Origin: Candidatus Bipolaricaulota bacterium | Lineage (GTDB): Bacteria; Bipolaricaulota; Bipolaricaulia; UBA7950; UBA9294 | NCBI GenBank assembly: GCA_021129875.1 | Contig: JAJOKK010000161.1 | Coordinates: 1-20,575, forward strand | Reading direction: 5' to 3' | DNA length: 20,575 bases | Shown here: one piece after another, positions 15,682 to 20,575 of the stretch | Numbering within the stretch: position 1 is the stretch's first letter | How the letters are laid out: every line of letters begins with the position of its first letter | Position numbers and translations under genes: made by a program | The notes under the pieces: model-generated | Told to the model about the DNA's origin: nothing | What the model saw: the letters and a program-made list of their open reading frames with translations, nothing else | The model's database searches: none

Positions 15682-16452
15682 ATGAAACTACGACTGAGCG
15701 TATTTCTAATCATCCTTGCGATCGGGCTTATCGGGGTAGCAGCTCCCGTCAGCGCGCAAGGTACGCCCAGCCCGCTGGGAATCGACCCAGTTCCGGTTCC
15801 CAGTGCCTTACGCGTGAACGTCTGGATGGACAGGCCGGTCTACGCGATCGGCGAGGCAGCAACAGTCTACTTCACAGTCAACCGACCGTCCTTCATTTAC
15901 CTGTACAGCATTCGAGCAGACGGTCAGGTGCGGTTGGTCTTCCCCAACGCCTTCTCGCGGAATAACTTTGTCGGCGCGGGCACGCATCGTCTCCCTGACG
16001 GTGCGTATCAGTTCATTGTCAGCCCTCCCGCTGGGGTAGCGCACCTACAGATCTTTGCCAGCATGACACCGCTCAACCTCGCGCCCCGAACCTTCAGAGA
16101 GCCGTTCCCTCTCGTTGTTCCGCATAGCGTTAGGGGACGGATTATGGGGATCACCCCTCGGCCGACGTGGGCGACAGCCTGGATCTCGTTCACCGTCGCC
16201 CCTGGTTGGAGGCACGTGCCTCCTCCTCCCCGCTGCCCACCACGGTGGGGACACGTACCGCCTCCTTCCTGGGCTCCTGCTCCTCCCTGCTTTCCACCGC
16301 CGATGCCGCCTTCCGGCTGGTGTGTCAGCGGGGCCTGGCACTGGCAGGCCGGCAGATGGCACTGCGGGATACCGGCAAGCGGATGGCACTGGTTCATCGG
16401 ACCGGATGGAAGGTGGCACTTCCGGATTCACATCCGTTTCGGCACCGACTAG
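15682..16452 (+). CDS. Secreted DUF4384-domain protein with Pro/Trp/His-rich tail
   Basis: The 256-residue product starts with a signal peptide (residues 1-25, cleavage likely at VSA|QG). Residues about 42-150 match the DUF4384 beta-domain: VNVWMDRPVYAIGEAATVYF, then FIYLYSIRADGQVRLVFPN, GAGTHRLPDGAYQF and the closing VSPPAGVAHLQIFAS. The tail (about 170-256) is unusual: a proline-rich stretch with paired cysteines, then repeated aromatic and histidine clusters such as GAWHWQAGRWHC and SGWHWFIGPDGRWHF. I chose ATG 15682, 8 nt after GCGAGG; GTG 15673 is three codons earlier. A hairpin terminator follows at 16476. Exported DUF4384 proteins have no assigned function. The tail could bind metal, wall polymers or another surface, which is inference. 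Confidence 0.75.
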   Translation: MKLRLSVFLIILAIGLIGVAAPVSAQGTPSPLGIDPVPVPSALRVNVWMDRPVYAIGEAATVYFTVNRPSFIYLYSIRADGQVRLVFPNAFSRNNFVGAGTHRLPDGAYQFIVSPPAGVAHLQIFASMTPLNLAPRTFREPFPLVVPHSVRGRIMGITPRPTWATAWISFTVAPGWRHVPPPPRCPPRWGHVPPPSWAPAPPCFPPPMPPSGWCVSGAWHWQAGRWHCGIPASGWHWFIGPDGRWHFRIHIRFGTD

Positions 16453-16756
16453 AGGCACTAGCACCTCCTCCAACACCAACAACAGGGGCTCGGGTCACTC
16501 CGGGCCCTTGTTGGCCTGTTTTACGGTTCCACTCTTGCTGTCCAGTGACCACCCGTATCCGTGTCGCCCTCCTACACCTATCCCCGCGGATATTCCCGCC
16601 TGTTCCTCATTTAGGATTCGCGTACAAGGCATGTAGACCCTTTCTTCGAGAGCGCTCTTCCCGTGCTTTTTGCCGTCGCTTTGACCTCCCTCCGCACTGT
16701 CGGGTAGACTGCGTTCGTCTTTATGTCGCAAGCAGTGGAGGACAGGTGACGGTTCA
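16453..16756. other. Intergenic region after the DUF4384 gene
   Basis: About 300 bp without a convincing gene. The first part holds the terminator hairpin at 16476-16523. The remaining roughly 230 bp must contain any promoter for the YcaQ-like gene, but I see no clear -35/-10 pair. Short frames running through it have no ribosome-binding site. Confidence 0.5.
16476..16523 (+). terminator. Hairpin terminator after the DUF4384 gene
   Basis: CCAACAA (16476-16482) pairs with TTGTTGG (16508-16514), with further GC-rich pairing inside (GGG/CCC), followed by CCTGTTTTA. The stem lies 24 nt after the stop codon. The T-run is short, so efficiency may be moderate. Confidence 0.5.
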
Positions 16757-17965
16757 GTGACGCTACGGTGGACAATCGAACAGGCACGGCTCTACCAACT
16801 GCAAGCGGTCGGCCTGCATAAAGTCTCGTACGCAGAGGGGAAGGAGGGAATCCGCACCTGTTTCCGGGACCTTTCCGGACTCCAACTCGATCCGCTCCCC
16901 ATCCTCGGGCGTAACCACGACCTCGTCATCCAGGCCCGCGTCAACGGGGTGCATCCGGGAGAGACGCTCGCCCTGATCCACGACGAACGGCTCGGCTTCG
17001 AGTACTGGGACAAGGTCCTCTGTGTGCTCCCGATCGACACGTTCCCTTGGTTCCGCGCCCTGATGGCCGCCGGGGGAGGAGAGTGGGAACAAAACCGGGA
17101 ATCGCTGCTCAACCAGGATCATCCCGGGGCGATCGCCGCGGTCCTCCGTACGATCGCCCAGCACGGGCCGCTGTCGAGTCGCGAGCTGAAGGAGCTAAAC
17201 ACCGCCCAGGATGATCACCGCAGTTGGAAGTCGACCAAGGCAGCGAACGGGGCGCTCGAGGTCCTGTGGAATAGAGGAGATCTGAGCGTCTCCCACCGCC
17301 GGAACCACCGCCGTTACTTCGACCTTACAGAGAGGGTTATCCCGAAACGGCTCTACGAAGAAGCCATACCATCGATCGATGACTTCTTCCGGTACCTGTT
17401 CACAAAGCGTGTTCACACGGTCGGCCTCCTCCCCTCGCGGGGAGACGCCGAAGCATGGTCGCTCTTGCGCGCAGCGCGCGGAGACAAGCTCCCCGAAGGA
17501 CTGATCGACGAAGGGAGGATCACCGTGGTGGAGGTGGCCGGGATCAAGACACCGTTCTACGCTTCTGCGCAGGCTGAAGAGAATCTTGCTATCGCCGAAA
17601 AGACAACGCTCGCCCAGGAAGCTCGTTTCATCGCCCCGCTCGACCCGCTCCTGTGGGCACGTCGCGCCCTGGCGCGCTTGTGGAGCTTCGAGTACATGTG
17701 GGAAGTGTATAAGCCCGTACAAAAACGCATCTTCGGGTACTACGTCCTCCCCATCCTGTGCGGTGATCGCTTCGTCGCCCGCTTCGACGGACGGTACGAT
17801 CGCACCGAGAAGACCTTGCACGTCCTCGCTTATCACGAAGAGGATGGAGGGCTCCCCCTTATGAATCCCGCGATCCATACCGGCTTCCAACGCTTCCTCG
17901 TCTACTTGGACGGAGAGCGAATTGCCCTACCGAGCGGCGAAGTCTGGGTGAGGGAAGCGGGGTGA
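16757..17965 (+). CDS. YcaQ/AlkZ-type DNA glycosylase (HTH_42 family)
   Basis: The 402-residue product belongs to the HTH_42 winged-helix family, whose studied members (E. coli YcaQ/AlkX, Streptomyces AlkZ) excise alkylated bases or unhook DNA interstrand crosslinks. The catalytic QxD motif is present as Q43-L44-D45 in SGLQLDPL. The conserved YDP-like block near the C-terminus reads FIAPLDPLLWARRALARLW, followed by YKPVQKRIFGYYVLPIL and GDRFVARFDGRYDR. Length matches the family (about 400). The start is GTG 16757 with AGGTGA 7 nt upstream. It is the first gene after a terminator. Its QxD form resembles YcaQ rather than the toxin-specialised QxQ AlkZ, so general repair is more likely than antibiotic self-resistance. 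Confidence 0.85.
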   Translation: MTLRWTIEQARLYQLQAVGLHKVSYAEGKEGIRTCFRDLSGLQLDPLPILGRNHDLVIQARVNGVHPGETLALIHDERLGFEYWDKVLCVLPIDTFPWFRALMAAGGGEWEQNRESLLNQDHPGAIAAVLRTIAQHGPLSSRELKELNTAQDDHRSWKSTKAANGALEVLWNRGDLSVSHRRNHRRYFDLTERVIPKRLYEEAIPSIDDFFRYLFTKRVHTVGLLPSRGDAEAWSLLRAARGDKLPEGLIDEGRITVVEVAGIKTPFYASAQAEENLAIAEKTTLAQEARFIAPLDPLLWARRALARLWSFEYMWEVYKPVQKRIFGYYVLPILCGDRFVARFDGRYDRTEKTLHVLAYHEEDGGLPLMNPAIHTGFQRFLVYLDGERIALPSGEVWVREAG

Positions 17966-18036
17966 TAGACGCGAATAACTGCAGCAGCTTGTTCTTTATT
18001 TACGTCTTCGTGTCTTTACTTAAACTGCCTCTACTT

Positions 18037-18056
18037 CGGGAGGTCTCCGTGTTTTT
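18037..18056 (+). terminator. Small hairpin plus T-run after the ycaQ-like gene
   Basis: CGGGAGGTCTCCG can form a 4-bp stem and is followed by TGTTTTT. It lies about 75 nt after the ycaQ-like stop. The stem is short, so this is a weak Rho-independent candidate. Confidence 0.25.
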
Positions 18057-18150
18057 CAACTCTGAAGTCGGCTCCGACGCTCGTGGAGAGCTAGATAGTG
18101 GTGCCCGGAGCGCTTTCTTACTGCAACACCGAAAAGAGAAGGAGATAAGG

Positions 18151-18177
18151 ATGAATGCCATGCCGCTCTGGCCATAG
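18151..18177 (+). CDS. Possible 8-residue leader peptide (MNAMPLWP)
   Basis: ATG 18151 is preceded by AAGGAGATAAGG, a strong ribosome-binding site at ideal spacing, yet the frame ends after eight codons at TAG 18175-18177, 35 nt before the hydrolase start. It could be a leader ORF controlling the hydrolase-flavoprotein pair, or the preserved start of a gene lost by deletion. No attenuator hairpin is obvious between it and the hydrolase. Confidence 0.3.
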   Translation: MNAMPLWP

Positions 18178-18212
18178 CGGTGGCAGTTGCTGGGAAGGAG
18201 GTAGCTTAACTT

Positions 18213-19025
18213 ATGGAGACACAGAAGGCGGCACTCAGTACCGGCGTGCACATCGAATACTCCCTCTCTGGTGTGGAGAACGAGGAAACGTTGCTCTTTG
18301 TCCATGGCCTGGGGCCAAACCTGCACCAGTTTGAGCCACAGCAGCAATTCTTTGCTCGGAATTTCCGTGTGCTCTCGGTGTCCCTGCGCGGTCACGGTGG
18401 CTCATCGCGCCCTATCAACCCCACTGAAGCCGATTACACCGTCCAGAAGCTTGCCCGCGATGTGCAGGCACTCCTGTCATATTTAAATATTGAGAAAGTG
18501 CACTATGTCGGCAATTCTTTAGGTGGGTTGGTCGGGTATGAGTTGCTAGAAGCCGACCCCGATCGGGTCTCGTCGCTGACAACATTTGGCACGACGGCTG
18601 AGCTCCATTCTTCCCGATTTGTAGTTTGGTCTCTACTGACAGCTATTCGATTGCTCGGCCGTAGAGGAATGGCTTGGTTGATCAGCAGAACAGCATCCGA
18701 GGATAAGGCTGCCGCCGCTCGGCTGGGCAAGATGTACCGCGTGGTGTCGAAGGACGCCCTCAAACTGATCACGAAGAACATCGACGACTACGACTACACC
18801 GACATTATCGGTAAACACGACATACCAATGATGCTGGTCAAGGGCGGCCTGGATAGGGAGATCAACGCCAATCTGGATTCCACACTCGAAGTATTGAGCG
18901 AGAAATCAGGTTGCAGGATCGTTGAACTATCGGAGGTAGGCCATTTCGCGAATATGGAAAAACCCGAAGCGTTCAACCAGGTCGTCCTTGATTTCGTAGT
19001 CGCTTGCGGAACAAGGAGGAACTGA
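18213..19025 (+). CDS. Alpha/beta-fold hydrolase
   Basis: The 270-residue product is a typical soluble alpha/beta hydrolase. LLFVHGLGPNLHQF contains the oxyanion HG, followed by SLRGHGGSSRP. The nucleophile elbow is GNSLGG with S102, the acid is D214 in KGGLDREI, and the catalytic histidine is H244 in EVGHFANMEKPEAF. Triad spacing fits the esterase, lactonase and dehalogenase-like group. The cap region (about 130-195) gives no substrate clue. ATG 18213 lies 11 nt after AAGGAGG. The flavoprotein gene starts 1 nt after its stop, so the two are co-expressed. The fold is certain; the substrate is unknown. Confidence 0.88.
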   Translation: METQKAALSTGVHIEYSLSGVENEETLLFVHGLGPNLHQFEPQQQFFARNFRVLSVSLRGHGGSSRPINPTEADYTVQKLARDVQALLSYLNIEKVHYVGNSLGGLVGYELLEADPDRVSSLTTFGTTAELHSSRFVVWSLLTAIRLLGRRGMAWLISRTASEDKAAAARLGKMYRVVSKDALKLITKNIDDYDYTDIIGKHDIPMMLVKGGLDREINANLDSTLEVLSEKSGCRIVELSEVGHFANMEKPEAFNQVVLDFVVACGTRRN

Positions 19026-19026
19026 A

Positions 19027-19596
19027 ATGAGGATCTTAGTGCTCAACGGGAGTCCCCAAAAGAAAGGCACCGTAGCCACGCTCCTCAAGGTAGTTGCTGA
19101 TGGTGCAGCTGAAAGGCATAAAGTAGAGTGGATCGATGTATACGATCTGGAAACCCGACCTTGCATCGCCTGCATGAAGTGCAGACCGGACTGGGAATGC
19201 GTTCTCCCTGAGGACGATGCCCATATTGTCGGACGCAAGATCAAGGAGGCTCAAGGCTTAATCGTGGGTACGCCGACCCACTGGGGGAACATGAGCACTC
19301 AACTCAAACTCCTATTCGACCGCAACGTACCTGTGTTCATGGGCGAGAAAGCCAGTGGCATGCCCATTCCCCTACAGAAGGGCAAGCCGGCCGTCATCGT
19401 CACCGCATGCACCACTCCATGGCCGCTCAATTTCATCGTTGCCGAGAGTCGAGGTGCGATACGAGCCGTACGCAATGTGTTGCACTACGGCGGATACAGG
19501 ATTCTGGGCAAGCTCGTTAAGCCTGGGAGCAAGAAGAAGCCTCAGACCTCCCAGAAGCTCTTGAAAAGGGGTAGGGATCTGGGCCGCCGTTTCTAG
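19027..19596 (+). CDS. Iron-sulfur flavoprotein (NADPH-dependent FMN reductase family)
   Basis: The 189-residue product has a flavodoxin-like fold with the FMN phosphate loop LNGSPQKKGTVATLL (7-20) and the family motif GTPTHWGNMSTQLKLLFDR. Cysteines 46, 49, 52 and 58 form CX2CX2CX5C (PCIACMKC, then C58), the compact motif that binds the [4Fe-4S] cluster in iron-sulfur flavoproteins of methanogens and anaerobic bacteria. These are thought to move electrons between ferredoxin and small oxidants such as O2 or peroxide. The C-terminus (about 165-189) is strongly basic. AAGGAGG lies 7 nt before the ATG, which is 1 nt after the hydrolase stop. No conserved joint function with the hydrolase is known to me. 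Confidence 0.88.
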   Translation: MRILVLNGSPQKKGTVATLLKVVADGAAERHKVEWIDVYDLETRPCIACMKCRPDWECVLPEDDAHIVGRKIKEAQGLIVGTPTHWGNMSTQLKLLFDRNVPVFMGEKASGMPIPLQKGKPAVIVTACTTPWPLNFIVAESRGAIRAVRNVLHYGGYRILGKLVKPGSKKKPQTSQKLLKRGRDLGRRF

Positions 19597-19724
19597 GCGA
19601 AGCGATGAAACACGGTGCGAACAGGGCCAACAGGGGGGGAGCGAGATGGCACGAGACAAGTCACGCGATCGGCAGTACAGAGAATACAGCCAGAGATAGG
19701 AGATCGCCGCTGCCCTGTGGGATG

Positions 19725-19732
19725 GGCCCAGG
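19725..19732. repeat. Target-site duplication, left (GGCCCAGG)
   Basis: GGCCCAGG directly abuts the left end of the 117-bp element and recurs exactly at its right end (19850-19857). Eight bp is the target duplication length of IS66-family elements. Confidence 0.8.
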
Positions 19733-19849
19733 GTACGTATTCAGTAAACCCATCCCTGAACCGCGTCCGCGTGAGGAAAGAACCACGGATGGACACCGTA
19801 CTCCGAGGTCTAGCCCATTTCAGCCAGTATGGGTTTGCTGAATGCTTAC
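19733..19849. mobile_element. Miniature inverted-repeat element, copy 2 (117 bp, IS66-like ends)
   Basis: The left end GTACGTATTCAGTAAACCC and the complement of the right end, GTAAGCATTCAGCAAACCC, are inverted repeats matching 16 of 19 bp. The element is bounded on both sides by the perfect 8-bp duplication GGCCCAGG. A GTAA-type terminus and 8-bp duplications are the hallmarks of IS66-family transposition, so this is probably a non-autonomous derivative moved by an IS66 transposase elsewhere in the genome. It has no coding capacity. Relative to copy 1 it is inverted and lacks about 100 bp of interior. Confidence 0.85.
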
Positions 19850-19857
19850 GGCCCAGG
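19850..19857. repeat. Target-site duplication, right (GGCCCAGG)
   Basis: Exact repeat of 19725-19732, directly after the right terminus ending in CTTAC. Together the two copies define the insertion precisely. Confidence 0.8.
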
Positions 19858-20101
19858 AGGCTTCCCGAAATTATGGACCACTTTGACGGGTATGTCAGGT
19901 TCCTTAGCTTTTTCCAGCATCACCGAGCGCATGGCAAAACGCATCGAGGAGGCGCTGTTGGATGACGGAAAAACACCAGGATGAACACGCTTGATGCCCG
20001 AAGGTAGAGAACCCGCCTCGCGAGTTTCCTACAACATTGGTTCTAGAAAGACCGCCCCAAAACCAGTCTTTTTATTCGATACAGATTGCATCATTGCTCT
20101 G

Positions 20102-20130
20102 ATGACAACGGACCTCATCGATGCTATAAT
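20102..20130 (+). promoter_or_regulatory. Near-consensus sigma70-type promoter
   Basis: ATGACA (20102-20107), a 17-bp spacer and a perfect TATAAT (20125-20130), with TGC before the -10 (a near extended -10). Transcription would begin near 20137, about 45 nt before the start of the 88-codon gene. It is the best promoter match in the window. Confidence 0.75.
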
Positions 20131-20180
20131 TGAAATAACTCAGGAAACACGCGGAGAAAGCGATGAGCAAGGAGGGAGAG

Positions 20181-20447
20181 ATGCTGATAACAGACAAGAT
20201 TCACTTCAAAATTGCATCCTTTGCTCATGAAACCCTCTACGGCGTGCTTGGAGGTCCTTATGAGGCGTTGAACGCTGCGGGTGAGAAGGAGAGTGTTCTC
20301 TCGTTGGGCATCAACCCGGCAGCGGTGGAGCACGTTCAACTGAAGATCGAAAAGCAAGGGGTGACCAACGCTCAGGTCATCCTTGCCGACGCCGATCGAA
20401 CGGGTTTGCCCGATCAGAGCAAAGCTGAAGACAGTCAGGGCGAATGA
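20181..20447 (+). pseudogene. Remnant of a SAM-dependent methyltransferase
   Basis: The 88-codon frame begins at ATG 20181, 5 nt after AAGGAGG; ATG 20163 is an alternative six codons earlier. Residues about 36-80 (SVLSLGINPAAVEHVQ, then KQGVTNAQVILADADRTGLPD) read like the region after motif I of UbiE-type methyltransferases. The first 34 residues (HFKIASFAHETLY, then GGPYEALNAAG) resemble the N-terminal helices of the same family. The segment that should join them, containing the VLEVGCGxG-type SAM loop, is missing, and the catalytic C-terminal half is replaced by a short polar tail. It cannot be a working methyltransferase. It is either an in-frame deletion relic or a repurposed small protein, still with a good promoter and ribosome-binding site. 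Confidence 0.55.
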
Positions 20448-20575
20448 TTACGGGAATCGTTCTGGGGAGTCTGGCTTTGCTCTGCGCTCTGGCCCTGAGC
20501 CAGCGTGTATGGATCAAGGTTGTTTGGGCGTCGGCAGGCCGGTCGATCGAGGTACGTTACGTGCTCTTGCACTTT
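20444..20575 (+). CDS. Membrane-anchored protein, 5' part only
   Basis: ATG 20444 overlaps the previous stop in an ATGA and the frame stays open to the window edge (44 codons seen). The start MITGIVLGSLALLCALAL is a single hydrophobic segment, followed by QRVWIKVVWASAGRSIEVRYVLLHF, an alternating beta-type stretch. This resembles the N-terminus of DUF2953-type membrane proteins, but too little is visible to be sure. Coupling to the methyltransferase remnant suggests the remnant may persist because it sets translation of this gene. Confidence 0.5.
   Translation, partial: MITGIVLGSLALLCALALSQRVWIKVVWASAGRSIEVRYVLLHF

Larger units (their letters stand above)
19646..19965 (+). pseudogene. Possible decayed gene interrupted by the miniature element
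   Basis: ATG 19646, with a GGGGGGAG site upstream, opens MARDKSRDRQYREYSQR before an in-frame TAG (19697-19699). The same frame then continues EIAAALWDGPR up to the element. If the element and one 8-bp duplication are removed, the frame continues as RLPEIMDHFDGYVRFLSFF to a TGA at 19963-19965. The pieces read like protein but match no family I recognise, and other frames here are also partly open. The proposal is a gene with a nonsense change and then an insertion. The minimal alternative is a 17-residue ORF at 19646-19699. Confidence 0.3.

Noticed and set aside
17962..18177. 71-codon frame starting with GTG overlapping the ycaQ-like stop
   Set aside because: No ribosome-binding site of its own and no domain. 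Only its last eight codons have a strong start signal, reported separately as a possible leader.
19615..19965. 116-codon frame spanning the miniature element
   Set aside because: Most of it translates the inserted element and its target duplications, so as written it is not a native gene.
20048..20074. AAGAC...GTCTTTTT as a terminator before the methyltransferase remnant
   Set aside because: The stem is only 5 bp with a 13-nt loop, and no clear gene ends just upstream.
1..20575. CRISPR arrays, tRNA or rRNA genes
   Set aside because: No regularly spaced direct repeats and no tRNA- or rRNA-like conserved sequences were seen on either strand.

Overview
The window looks like chromosomal DNA from an anaerobic, amino-acid-fermenting bacterium of moderately high GC. 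It carries a B12-dependent ornithine fermentation operon, a CX2CX2CX5C iron-sulfur flavoprotein and the housekeeping genes ispD, prmC and ftsEX. Nothing here fixes the taxon. An uncultured lineage outside the classic clostridia (for example Bipolaricaulota-like) is only a guess from composition and the mixture of genes.

Positions 178-8469 (minus strand): a complete oxidative ornithine pathway in the order ord-ortA-ortB-oraS-oraE-mutL-like-orr, the order known from Acetoanaerobium (Clostridium) sticklandii. L-ornithine is racemised (Orr) and converted to 2,4-diaminopentanoate by the adenosylcobalamin/PLP mutase OraSE. Ord then deaminates this oxidatively to 2-amino-4-oxopentanoate, and OrtAB cleaves that with CoA to acetyl-CoA and alanine. 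The MutL/GlmL-like ATPase is probably the mutase reactivator. Most junctions are ATGA overlaps or abutting. The exception is orr, which is set off by 311 bp and has fragments of one repeat family on both sides.

Positions 8845-12860 (minus strand): a possible 39-codon ORF, a TPR protein with an N-terminal helical/HTH-like domain, then the tight unit PIN-TRAM protein / PD40 lipoprotein / ispD. Positions 12936-15381 (plus strand): a good sigma70-type promoter, then prmC-ftsE-ftsX with overlapping ends. The FtsE-like ATPase has lost the ABC signature and the H-loop histidine.

Positions 15382-19849: two related miniature elements in opposite orientation bracket a 4.1-kb group of accessory genes: a secreted DUF4384 protein, a YcaQ/AlkZ-type DNA glycosylase, an alpha/beta hydrolase and an iron-sulfur flavoprotein. 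The right-hand element is 117 bp with terminal inverted repeats (one end begins GTAAGC) and a perfect 8-bp direct duplication GGCCCAGG, as expected of a non-autonomous IS66-type element. It appears to sit in an already decaying gene.

Positions 19850-20575: eroded sequence, a near-consensus promoter, an 88-codon remnant of a SAM methyltransferase lacking its SAM-binding loop, and the 5' end of a membrane-anchored protein that runs off the window. I saw no tRNA, rRNA, CRISPR array or replication origin.
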